A DNA stretch of 64,000 nt from Eggerthellaceae bacterium (lineage in GTDB: Bacteria > Actinomycetota > Coriobacteriia > Coriobacteriales > Eggerthellaceae): contig CAJTDS010000003.1 of the NCBI GenBank assembly GCA_910575165.1, positions 176,183 through 240,182 of the forward strand. The letters run 5' to 3'. Both the position numbers and the translations under genes were made by a program. Numbering within the stretch: position 1 is the stretch's first letter; each line of letters starts with the position of its first letter. Below, piece after piece: positions 33,574 through 41,320 of the stretch. The notes beneath the pieces are model-generated. The model did no database searches and was not told the origin of the DNA. It saw only the letters and a list, made by a program, of their open reading frames with translations.

Positions 33574-35046
33574 TCAGGACGTCTCGTTGAACAGGGCCCG
33601 GGCTTCTTCTTTCGAATGGATGCCCATCTTGGCGTAGCCGTGGCGGATGTGGGTCTTCACGGTATTCTCGGAAAGGAACAGCTCCGCCTCTATCTGCGCG
33701 CGCGTCTTGCCCTGGGTCACCAGCAGCATGATCTCCTGCTCGCGGCGGGTCAGATCGAAGCGGCGGCCCAGCTCGTCGGCACGCCGCTCGATGCGCTCGG
33801 CCTCGGTGGGGGTGTGCACGCTGCCCTCGATGGTCACGCCCGCCGCACCCCAGTCGTCGTTGACGGACTTCTCGCTCTTCCAGATGAGGATGCATATCAG
33901 AAGCAGCACGATGCCGCCCAGGCACATGGCCACGCGCACGGTCATGTCGGAAGCCAGGCCGCTGCCCATCAGCCAGCGCTGGGTCAGCACTCCCGCCAGT
34001 AGCGGCAGCTCGGTGAAGAAGCGGGTGAGGGCGAACAGGCGCAGGCTGGGTACCGAGAAGCGGTGCACGATGCGCGTCATGATGAGCAGCATGAGAAACG
34101 TGAAGAAGATGAACGCCAGCTTCGCTAGGAACGACACGGCGTAGGCGAACCACCCTTCGGCGAAGGGGATCAGCAACAGCGAGGCCAGCGCGATGGGCAC
34201 CGTGATGACGGCCAGCATGCGGGCGTCTTGGCGTTTGCGGGACACGGCCACCAGGCCCAAGGTAAGTACGCCGAAAAGGCCCGTGGCGGTGATGCGGTGG
34301 ATGGATCCCATGTAGGCGACCGTGGGCATGAACGAGCCGGACACGCCGCTGATGAGGCCGCCCAGGGCCATGATGGCGAACAACTTCCAGGGCAGCGGGT
34401 AGCGCTGGCGCGCATCGGCGGGGTGCTCGGGCGGCAGCTGGCGGACGCTTGCCAGGGCGCATCCCAGCGACAGCAGCGGAAAGGCCGACGTGGCCACGAT
34501 GGCGAAGGGCTCGCGCATGGTGTAGACCAGGGCCGATGCCGCCAGCGCCGCCACGCAGGACAGGGCTCCGTAGGTGATGGCCTGGGTCTTTCCCATGCAG
34601 CTGTAGATCTGCCCTCACAGGCAGAAGAGAAACGCCCCTCCCACGGCGGTGAGGGCGGAAACGGCCAGGTTCAGCGGCTGCGAGCTTGTGGCGGGCAGGA
34701 TCCACAGCCCCTCGGCCAAGCTTCCGGCGGTGCACAGCCCCACTGCCAGCCAGAGCAGCCGCGGATGGTCGGAGAGCACCCCAAGTCGGCGCGCGGCCAG
34801 GGCCAACACCACGAAGGTGGTCAGGTCCCCCAGGCGCATGCCCAGGTCGAAGTTGTTGCGCATGGCAAGGTTGGCGTCGGGGCCGGGGAAGATGAGGGAT
34901 ATGTGGGTGCAGGACAGCCAGGCGATGAACAGTCCCATGCCCAGAAACCTCAGCGGTATGGAGGCGGCGGGCTCAAGGGGTGCGCCAAGCAGCGCCCCGG
35001 AACGCCCGCGCCCGCCCTGCTGGGCCGATTCCTTCTCACCCGCCAT
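33574..35046 (-). pseudogene. Membrane-bound LuxR-family regulator interrupted by one TGA codon
   Basis: A single reading frame of 490 codons encodes a polytopic membrane domain followed by a C-terminal LuxR helix-turn-helix (LTRREQEIMLLVTQGKTRAQI, SENTVKTHIRHGYAKM). Codon 144, at 34615-34617, is TGA. The frame on both sides is the same, and hydrophobic membrane sequence continues through it (GGAFLFCL, stop, GQIYSCMGKTQ). The most economical cause is one base change, for example TGG to TGA. The start ATG at 35046 lies after GGGGGGAG and downstream of an extended -10. Large families of such regulators sit beside reductase genes in Eggerthellaceae. A downstream ATG at 34596 could allow a truncated regulator retaining the DNA-binding domain. 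Read-through or sequencing error remain possible. Confidence 0.8.
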
Positions 35047-35099
35047 CGACTCCCCCCTCGCCTCCGCTTGGCTTCCTGCGCATGCCGCTTTCGGTCGAA

Positions 35100-35108
35100 A
35101 GTATAGCA
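35100..35108 (-). promoter_or_regulatory. Extended -10 promoter of the LuxR-type gene
   Basis: TGCTATACT on the minus strand, about 54 bp before the ATG at 35046. Its position rules out the longer open frame that starts at 35184. It is identical to the box before the DUF4160 gene. Confidence 0.6.
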
Positions 35109-35328
35109 TGCCATCACCTGACGTGCGAAAACGCCGATGGCTCTGGCGGAGCGGAGAGAGGGTGAGAAGGGGGTGAGAATCCATTTCGCCTTGGGCGTCG
35201 TCGCTTTCACCCGCGACAGCGCTTCCCAGCCGGTGCCATCATGGGGGCGCGGCAGGACCGGTCGCCGGAAGGGCGATGCTCCGGACCTGCCTTTAGGGAG
35301 GATATACGAACGGAAAGGATCTGGACCT

Positions 35329-37074
35329 ATGGGAGAGCTTACCCAGAGTCGTCGGGATTTCCTGAAGGCCAGCGGCATCGCCATGTTGGGCGCCGCTGCG
35401 GCCGCGGGGGCCTTCGGCGTGCAGGCGGCCCATGGCGAGGAACTGGTCGCCCCGGGTACGGGGGAGGGCCAGCCCACGCGCGGCGTCACCAACTTCAGCG
35501 AGACCGACGGCATGTACGCCGACGTGTTCCCGCAGAAGGTGCGCTACATCCCCGTCATCGACGCCCCCACCGACATGCGTCGCCAGGGCAGGGTGGCCTT
35601 CGAGATGCGCGACATCGCCGCTGACGAGATCAAGCGCACGGAAGACACCGACGTGCTGGTGGCGGGTGCAGGCATCACGGGCACCTGCGCTGCGCTCTCG
35701 GCCTCCGACGACGGCACCACCCGGGTGCTGTGCCTGGAGAAGATGACCAAGGGCCGCGGCATGTTCGAGGGCATGGGCGTCACCGGCGGCAAGGCCATGG
35801 CCGACGCCGGCTACGAGTGCAACGTGCCCGAGGCCATGGACCGCATGCGCCTGGCGGGTCTGTACCGCATGCCGGTGGACCCCATCATGCTGTGGGGGCG
35901 TCGTTCCGGCGAGGCGGCCGACTGGCTGCAGGAGAGGTTCGACGAGGGCGACGGCCAGATCACCGAGGGCTTCAAGATCAACAAGGAGAACGCGCACCAC
36001 TTCGAGGTGCCCCAGACCGAGGTCACCTTCTCGAGCCCCCAGTGGTCCGAGCAGACCATCAAGAACGCCGGCGGCGCGGGCATCTACATCGTGGCCGACC
36101 TGGCCAACACGCTGTCCAAGCGCCCCAACGCCGAAGTGCGCTACAGCAACCCCGTGGTGAAGCTGGTGCGCGACAACGGCGGGCGCGTGACCGGCGCCAT
36201 CTGCAAGGATTCCGACGGCTATTACCAGGTGAACGCCAAGAAGGGCGTCATCCTGGCCACGGGCGGATTCGATGCGAACCCGGCCATGCTCAAGGCCTGG
36301 TGCCGCCCCGAGGACATCGCCAACGCCGCCTCCTGGTGCCCCAACTACGGCACCACCGGCGACGGACAGCTCATGGGACTTGCCGTGGGCGGCCAGATGG
36401 ACCCGCTGCCGGCGGCGGTCATGAACTTCGACTTCGGCAGCCCTGACTCGTTCTACTCGTCGAACCTGGGCATCACCAGCCTGGTGTCCGGCGGCCTCAT
36501 GATCAACGAGAAAGGCATCCGCTTCGCCTCCGAGGCGCTTCCCTTCGAAGCGCGCAGCAACGCCATCACCGCCCAGTGCCATTACGGCGAGAGCTGCTGG
36601 CGCGTGGCCAGTTCGGCCCAGGTGGTCAACGAGTCCGTCCTGGAGGCCCTGAAGGCCTTCGAGGAAAAGGAGTGGGCGTTCCAGGCGCCGACGCTCGAGG
36701 AGCTGGCGAAGAAGATGGACGTGCCCGCCGACACGCTGGCGGCCCAGGTCGAGCGCTTCAACGGCTTCGTGGACACCGGCATCGACGAGGACTTCAACCG
36801 CCCCATGGAAGGCGTGAAGAAGATCGAGGGCGACGTCTACTACGCCATCAAGCACCAGTCGTCCATCCTGTCCACCGTGTCGGGTTTGGTGGTCGACTAC
36901 AACTGCAACGTGCTGGACTACGACGACCAGCCCATCCCGGGCCTGTACGCCGCCGGCAACGCGTCGGGCGGGTTCTTCAGCAACAACTATCCGCGCCATA
37001 TCTTCGGACCGTCCATCGGGCGCTGCGTCACCTTCGGTTACGTGTCCGGCCAGAGCGCCGCAAAGGAGGCTTAA
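35329..37074 (+). CDS. Tat-exported FAD-dependent reductase of the fumarate-reductase flavoprotein superfamily
   Basis: A 581-residue extracytoplasmic flavoprotein. The Tat signal SRRDFLK (residues 7-13) precedes a hydrophobic stretch and an AHG-like cleavage region. The FAD-binding fold begins at VLVAGAGITGTCAAL, with the second nucleotide contact in VILATGGFDANP. The C-terminal FAD segment is GLYAAGNASGGFFSNNYP. Length and architecture match the large Eggerthellaceae family that includes urocanate reductase and the cardiac glycoside reductase Cgr2. The substrate cannot be told from sequence. Four bases downstream begins a tetrahaem lipoprotein, its likely electron donor. The gene is divergent from a LuxR-type regulator, here broken. 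ATG 35329 has only a weak purine stretch upstream. Confidence 0.92.
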   Translation: MGELTQSRRDFLKASGIAMLGAAAAAGAFGVQAAHGEELVAPGTGEGQPTRGVTNFSETDGMYADVFPQKVRYIPVIDAPTDMRRQGRVAFEMRDIAADEIKRTEDTDVLVAGAGITGTCAALSASDDGTTRVLCLEKMTKGRGMFEGMGVTGGKAMADAGYECNVPEAMDRMRLAGLYRMPVDPIMLWGRRSGEAADWLQERFDEGDGQITEGFKINKENAHHFEVPQTEVTFSSPQWSEQTIKNAGGAGIYIVADLANTLSKRPNAEVRYSNPVVKLVRDNGGRVTGAICKDSDGYYQVNAKKGVILATGGFDANPAMLKAWCRPEDIANAASWCPNYGTTGDGQLMGLAVGGQMDPLPAAVMNFDFGSPDSFYSSNLGITSLVSGGLMINEKGIRFASEALPFEARSNAITAQCHYGESCWRVASSAQVVNESVLEALKAFEEKEWAFQAPTLEELAKKMDVPADTLAAQVERFNGFVDTGIDEDFNRPMEGVKKIEGDVYYAIKHQSSILSTVSGLVVDYNCNVLDYDDQPIPGLYAAGNASGGFFSNNYPRHIFGPSIGRCVTFGYVSGQSAAKEA

Positions 37075-37078
37075 GTCA

Positions 37079-37630
37079 ATGAAGAAGATCGCGAACGAGA
37101 AGAGGCTCGTCGCCCTGGTGGCGGCTGCGTCCCTGGCGGCCTGCTTGGCAGCTGGCTGCGCGCAGAGCTCCGGTGCCGGGTCGGGAGAGCAGAACCCGCA
37201 GCAGCCTGCGACCGGGTCCGGCCAGGAAGCCGAGACCTCCCAGGGCGGCTTCGACATGGCCTCCTATCCCCAGCATGCCGCAGCCTGCGAGGGCGCCGAC
37301 AGCCTTGCGGGCTTCCATATGGCGCTCGGCCAGGACTGTGAGAGCTGCCATACCGGCGATTTCGCCGAGCAGCTGGCCGTAGCCGGCGTTGAGGGCGAGC
37401 CGGAGATGAGCAGCCTCTACTACACTGACACGGCCACGTGCCTGGGGTCCGGCTGCCACGTGAGCTGGGAGAACCTTGCCGAAAAGACGGCCGATCTAGG
37501 CGAGTACAACCCGCATGACTCCATCCACGGCACCATCGAGGACTGCAACGAGTGCCACAAGGGTCACAGCGAGCAAGTGGACATCTGCGGCCAGTGCCAC
37601 CCCAACGGCGGCCAGACGATGAAGCGCTGA
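37079..37630 (+). CDS. Tetrahaem c-type cytochrome lipoprotein
   Basis: A 183-residue lipoprotein (lipobox LAAGC) with four haem c sites: CESCH, CLGSGCH (four residues between the cysteines), CNECH and CGQCH. It would sit on the outer face of the membrane and pass electrons from the quinone pool to the flavoprotein encoded just upstream, as proposed for the Cgr1-Cgr2 pair of Eggerthella lenta. GGAGG inside the end of the upstream gene serves as its ribosome-binding site, so the two are one operon. A terminator follows. A 40-residue linker rich in Ser, Gly, Gln and Glu separates the lipid anchor from the haem domain. Confidence 0.93.
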   Translation: MKKIANEKRLVALVAAASLAACLAAGCAQSSGAGSGEQNPQQPATGSGQEAETSQGGFDMASYPQHAAACEGADSLAGFHMALGQDCESCHTGDFAEQLAVAGVEGEPEMSSLYYTDTATCLGSGCHVSWENLAEKTADLGEYNPHDSIHGTIEDCNECHKGHSEQVDICGQCHPNGGQTMKR

Positions 37631-37668
37631 GCCGCTCAGGCAAACGCCAAAGCAGCAGCAACGAAGAA

Positions 37669-37703
37669 GCGAGCCGGGACCCAACCCCCGGCTCGCTTTG
37701 TTT
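37669..37703 (+). terminator. Intrinsic terminator of the flavoprotein-cytochrome operon
   Basis: GCGAGCCGGG (37669-37678) pairs perfectly with CCCGGCTCGC (37687-37696), followed by TTTGTTT. Confidence 0.9.
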
Positions 37704-37809
37704 GCAAGCGCCCAGCCAGCTCGCTTGGGTCCTGTCCGCTTCCGAGCGCAGCATCGCTTGAAAGCGCCAAAGGGGAGTGCGTAAGGTGCGTTCGCCACTT
37801 GAAGGCACC

Positions 37810-37907
37810 TGCATCAAATGGCACCTTCGGCGCCCGCTTCTCCGGTGGCAAAAGGTTAAGCGGCAAAGGGTTGCATCAAATGGCACCTTCGGCGCCCGCT
37901 TCTCCGG
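37810..37907. repeat. Perfect 36-bp direct repeat, two copies
   Basis: Identical 36-bp blocks at 37810-37845 and 37872-37907 start TGCATCAAATGGCACCT and end GCTTCTCCGG. The first 17 bases match the motif found twice near 33243-33305. The copies are 62 bp apart. Confidence 0.9.
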
Positions 37908-37935
37908 CGCCGGCTTCTTAGCGATGCGCGATGGC

Positions 37936-38072
37936 TTTTTGGCTGGAATTTCCGCTTTTGCATCGGCGATGGCTGAAAAATCCGGTTTTGCATGGCCTGG
38001 TGGCTGATTTCTCCGGCTTTGCATGCGAAAGCAGCCTCGGCCTCATGCAAAGCCGGCGATTTCAGCCAAAAA
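37936..38072. repeat. Palindromic repeat element, copy 2
   Basis: Second copy of the element described at 33390. Direct 23-bp cores lie at 37941, 37971 and 38002, and the inverted core at 38045-38067, again between a T-run and an A-run. Core spacing is 30 and 31 bp, essentially as in copy 1. The inner stem CCGGCTTTGCATG (38014-38026) with CATGCAAAGCCGG is perfect over 13 bp here. Confidence 0.88.
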
Positions 38073-38097
38073 GTTGCACGAAGGCGGCGTGGAGGGC

Positions 38098-38305
38098 GAG
38101 CCAGCGGGCGTCAGGGCGGGTGCGCCAACGGATGTCAAGGGGTGCGCCAGCGGGCGGCGTGGAGGTGAGCCAACGGGCGTCAGGGCGGGTGCGCCAACGG
38201 GCGTCAGGGCGGGTGCGCCAACGGGCGTCGTGGCGGGTGCGCCAGCGAGCGCCAGGGAGGTGTGCCAGCGGGCGTCAGAGGACGCATCAACGGGCGTCAG
38301 GGGGT
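38098..38305. repeat. GC-rich minisatellite, nine copies of a 22-24 bp unit
   Basis: Nine head-to-tail copies based on GCGCCAACGGGCGTCAGG plus CGGGT. Copies four, five and six (38167-38238) are nearly identical 24-mers; the others are 22-24 bp and more diverged. A tenth is partial. The array lies directly upstream of the rarA promoter. Because most units are a multiple of three, open frames run through it by chance. Confidence 0.9.
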
Positions 38306-38373
38306 GCACCAATGCCTTTCGCAGGTTTCGCCCCGCTTCGGCATTTGCTATTCCAAACATGCGTTCGATGAGT

Positions 38374-38379
38374 TAGAAT
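38374..38379 (+). promoter_or_regulatory. -10 box of rarA
   Basis: TAGAAT, with only 8 bp between it and the ATG at 38388. Transcription would begin at or next to the A of the start codon, implying a leaderless message. Confidence 0.5.
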
Positions 38380-38387
38380 GTTTTCCT

Positions 38388-39920
38388 ATGAATACGTTGT
38401 TCGCCGACATGGAAAACTCCCGCCGGGCCTCTGTGGCTCCTTTGGCCGTGCGCATGCGGCCCCGCACGCTTGACGAGGTGGTGGGGCAGACCCAGGCCGT
38501 AGGGCCGGGCAGCTGGCTGCGCAACGCCATCGAGACCGACCAGCTGAGCTCGGTCATCCTGTTCGGGCCGGCGGGTACGGGCAAGACCTCCATCGCCCAC
38601 GTGATCGCCGAATCCACCAAGGCCGCCTTCGTGGAGGTATCGGCCATCGGCGGAACTGTGTCCGACCTGCGCCGCGAGATTGATGCTGCCGAGAAGCGCC
38701 TCATGATGAGCAGCACGCGCACCATCCTGTTCGTCGACGAGATCCACCGCTTCAACCGCAGCCAGCAGGACGCGCTGCTGCACGCGGTGGAGGACCGGGT
38801 GGTGGTGTTGGTGGGCGCTACCACGGAAAACCCCTTCTTTGAAGTGAACTCGGCCCTGATCAGCCGCAGCCGCGTGGTGGAGCTGCAGCACCTGACCGAC
38901 GGCGAGGTGGCGCGCCTGCTGGACAGCGCAGTCGCCGACGAGCGGGGGCTTGCAGGCGCCTACGTGCTGGATGCCAAGGCGCGGGCCGCCATCGTGCTTC
39001 TGGCCGGTGGCGACGGGCGCGGGGCGCTCACCACGCTGGAGCTGGCGGCGGGCATGGTGGAGCCGGGCACCAGGGAAAACCCTGCGCCCGTAACGGAAGC
39101 GGACGTGACCGCGGCCACCCCCCACCGCAGCCTGCCCTACGACAAGAACAAGGATATGCACTACGACGTCATATCCGCTTTCATAAAGTCCATGCGCGGG
39201 TCCGACCCCGACGCCGCTCTCTATTGGCTGGCCCGTATGATCGATGGCGGGGAGGACCCGAAGTTCATCGCCCGTCGCATGATGATCCACGCCTCCGAAG
39301 ACGTGGGCAATGCCGATCCGCAGGCGCTGCTCGTCGCCCATGCGGCCTTCAAGTCCGCCGAGGTCATAGGGTATCCGGAATGCCGCATCATACTGGCTCA
39401 GGCCGCTACTTACATTGCGCTTGCTCCCAAAAGCAACGCGGCGGAAGCCGGCATCGACGCTGCGCTGCGTGAGGTGCGAAACGGTCCGGCCCGCCAGGTG
39501 CCCAGCTACCTGCGCGACCGGCACCGTCCCGGTTCGGAGAACTACGGGTCGTGTCTGTATCCCCACGACTTCCCGGGGGCTTGGGTCGACCAGCGCTATC
39601 TGCCCGAGGGGTTGGAACGGGGCTGCTTCTACCGCCCCAGCGAGCGCGGCTGGGAGGCCTACCGGGTGGAGGCGACCCAGCGCGACCGGCGCGCGGGCTG
39701 TCGGGTGCAGGCTCCCCAGCCCGCATCCGCGCCGACTGCCGATGATGGAGCGGCGCCTGCGCGTAATGCCGACGGTAGTGCAGCGTCTGCGCCGACCGCC
39801 GATGGGGATGCGGTGTCCGTGCCAGCTGCCGACGCGTCGCATCCGGGCGCGCCGTCGGATGTCGCCTGCGCCCAAGCGAGCGAGGAGGCGGGCGGGCGGT
39901 CCGCAGGTTTCCATGTTTGA
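38388..39920 (+). CDS. rarA: Replication-associated recombination protein A (MgsA/RarA AAA+ ATPase)
   Basis: A 510-residue clamp-loader-like ATPase acting at stalled forks. The ATG at 38388 gives MNTLFADMENSRR. Walker A is FGPAGTGKTS, Walker B FVDEIHRF, and sensor 1 GATTENPFFEVN. The C-terminal tetramerisation domain contains MRGSDPDAALYWLARM and YLRDRHRPGSENYGS. After residue about 440 there is a low-complexity tail of some 70 residues, Ala/Pro/Asp/Thr-rich, with two SAPTAD repeats; it is absent from typical 430-450 residue homologues. No ribosome-binding site precedes the start. Its last 8 bases overlap the next gene. Confidence 0.94.
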   Translation: MNTLFADMENSRRASVAPLAVRMRPRTLDEVVGQTQAVGPGSWLRNAIETDQLSSVILFGPAGTGKTSIAHVIAESTKAAFVEVSAIGGTVSDLRREIDAAEKRLMMSSTRTILFVDEIHRFNRSQQDALLHAVEDRVVVLVGATTENPFFEVNSALISRSRVVELQHLTDGEVARLLDSAVADERGLAGAYVLDAKARAAIVLLAGGDGRGALTTLELAAGMVEPGTRENPAPVTEADVTAATPHRSLPYDKNKDMHYDVISAFIKSMRGSDPDAALYWLARMIDGGEDPKFIARRMMIHASEDVGNADPQALLVAHAAFKSAEVIGYPECRIILAQAATYIALAPKSNAAEAGIDAALREVRNGPARQVPSYLRDRHRPGSENYGSCLYPHDFPGAWVDQRYLPEGLERGCFYRPSERGWEAYRVEATQRDRRAGCRVQAPQPASAPTADDGAAPARNADGSAASAPTADGDAVSVPAADASHPGAPSDVACAQASEEAGGRSAGFHV

Positions 39921-40788
39921 CGCCCTGGTCGTAGCTTATCTGTTTCTGGGCGGCACGGGGGCTGCCCTGGGCGGTCTGCTGGGGCTGCTCACTCTTGGGC
40001 AGGTGCTGGGCCTGGGCGAATCGGGCCGCGGCCAGCACTTAAACGGACTCTCGTCGGGCCAGCACCGGCGCTTCTTCGGCTTCGGCAACGTGCTGGCCGC
40101 CGCCGTCTGCCTGCTGGGCGCGGTCTGCCTGCTCTTCGATATGGAACGCCCTGACAAGGTGCTGGTGCTTCTGACCAGCCCCAACACCTCGCTGGTGGCC
40201 ATGGGGGCCTATTCGCTGGGGGCTGTGCTGCTCCTGAGCGCGCTGGCGGGCGTGCTGCACCTGCACCGCCGCACGCTGCCTCCGGCGGCGGGCGCCCTGC
40301 TCTGCGCGGCGCAGCTGGTGGCCGCCTGCGTGACCATGACCTACACGGCGCTGCTGCTCATGGGCTTTCGGACGGTCGCCTTCTTCCAGACGTGGGCCCT
40401 CGTGGGCCTGTTCTTCTGCTCGTCCGCATCGTGCGGCTTGGCGCTGGCCACGCTGACGGGCATGGTTTTGCGGGTGTTTCCGTTGGAGCGGGGCCACGAG
40501 CGCACCGCGGCGGCCGAGGCGGCCCTGTCCTTGCTGGAGGGCCTGTTCCTGGTGTTGTTCATGATCCATGCCCACTATGCGGCCCCACAGGCGTTTGCGC
40601 AGCTTGCAACAGGGCCGCTCGCATGGGCGTTCTGGACGGTGGTGGTGGGATGCGGGGTGGCGTCTCCGGTGGCGGCCTGGGCGCTGCCCCGGTTCGTGAG
40701 GGGCTACCGGCTCCATGGCGGGCTGTCGCCGGCTTTGGTGCTTCTGGCCGGTTTCGCCCTTCGGTTCTGCGTGATTGCGGTAGTATAG
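39913..40788 (+). CDS. NrfD/DmsC-type polytopic membrane subunit
   Basis: A 291-residue protein with about eight transmembrane helices. LLFDMERPDKV after the second or third helix is a hallmark of NrfD/PsrC-family quinol-interacting subunits, which anchor molybdopterin or iron-sulfur reductases and move electrons to or from quinones. ATG at 39913 lies inside the 3' end of rarA, an 8-bp overlap that implies coupled translation. No catalytic partner is adjacent. The nearest candidate is the Tat molybdopterin enzyme and iron-sulfur subunit at 42699-45868, which lack an anchor of their own. That pairing is inference from what is missing there. Confidence 0.85.
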   Translation: MFDALVVAYLFLGGTGAALGGLLGLLTLGQVLGLGESGRGQHLNGLSSGQHRRFFGFGNVLAAAVCLLGAVCLLFDMERPDKVLVLLTSPNTSLVAMGAYSLGAVLLLSALAGVLHLHRRTLPPAAGALLCAAQLVAACVTMTYTALLLMGFRTVAFFQTWALVGLFFCSSASCGLALATLTGMVLRVFPLERGHERTAAAEAALSLLEGLFLVLFMIHAHYAAPQAFAQLATGPLAWAFWTVVVGCGVASPVAAWALPRFVRGYRLHGGLSPALVLLAGFALRFCVIAVV

Positions 40789-40848
40789 GCAGCCGGCGGG
40801 CCTTCGGGTCCGGTGCAGGCGGGGCGGGGTTTCAGGGAGAGGCCGGGC

Positions 40849-41259
40849 GTGTTCGAGTTCGAAAAAGACGAGCAGAGCGGGGTGCCGTTGTGGGTGCAGC
40901 TGCGCAACCGCATCGTCTTCCTCATCAACTCGGGCGCCTATGCGTCGGGCGACCAGCTGCCCACCATCCACGAGCTGGCAAGCCAGCTCTCCATCAACTA
41001 CAACACGGTGTCGAAGGTCTACACCAGCCTGGCCAACGACGGCTACATCACAGCCAAGCGGGGCGTGGGCGCTTTCGTGAACGGCTACGACGGCGAAGAG
41101 GCCGAAGCACAGTCCGACGCCGTGGGCCAGGCCCTTTCCGAATGCGTGGCCGCCCTGACCGACCTGGGGCTGTCCCATTCGGATATAGAGGCGGCCATGA
41201 GGGCCCACTTGCGAAAGCTCGAGCTTTCGGAAGGCGGCCGCCGTCGGGGCGGGGCCTAG
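40849..41259 (+). CDS. GntR-family transcription regulator, YtrA-like
   Basis: A 136-residue regulator. The GTG at 40849 is chosen because GGGAGAGG lies upstream and the product then begins VFEFEKDEQSG. The winged helix reads VPLWVQLRNRIVFLI, SGDQLPTIHELASQLSINYNTVSKVYTSLANDGYI. The effector part is only about 50 residues, as in the YtrA subfamily, whose members commonly control a downstream operon of membrane proteins. The SPFH gene follows 61 bp later and the molybdopterin enzyme 1.4 kb later. A 17-bp dyad at 42457-42473 in front of the latter could be its operator, but this is untested. Confidence 0.88.
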   Translation: MFEFEKDEQSGVPLWVQLRNRIVFLINSGAYASGDQLPTIHELASQLSINYNTVSKVYTSLANDGYITAKRGVGAFVNGYDGEEAEAQSDAVGQALSECVAALTDLGLSHSDIEAAMRAHLRKLELSEGGRRRGGA

Positions 41260-41320
41260 GGCCGCAGGGATTCGGGCGCCGTCGGTTCGTCTCGGCGCAG
41301 AAGGAAGGGGAGGGGAGACG

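Noticed and set aside
34597..34640. TGA in the LuxR-type gene as a selenocysteine codon
   Set aside because: It falls in a hydrophobic membrane segment of a regulator, no stem-loop resembling a selenocysteine insertion element was evident, and no Sec member of this family is known to me.
38023..38376. Open frame with repeated AGAPTGVR through the minisatellite
   Set aside because: The repeat unit is mostly a multiple of three, which keeps frames open by chance. Indels of 1-2 bp between units change the frame, and no start signal precedes it.
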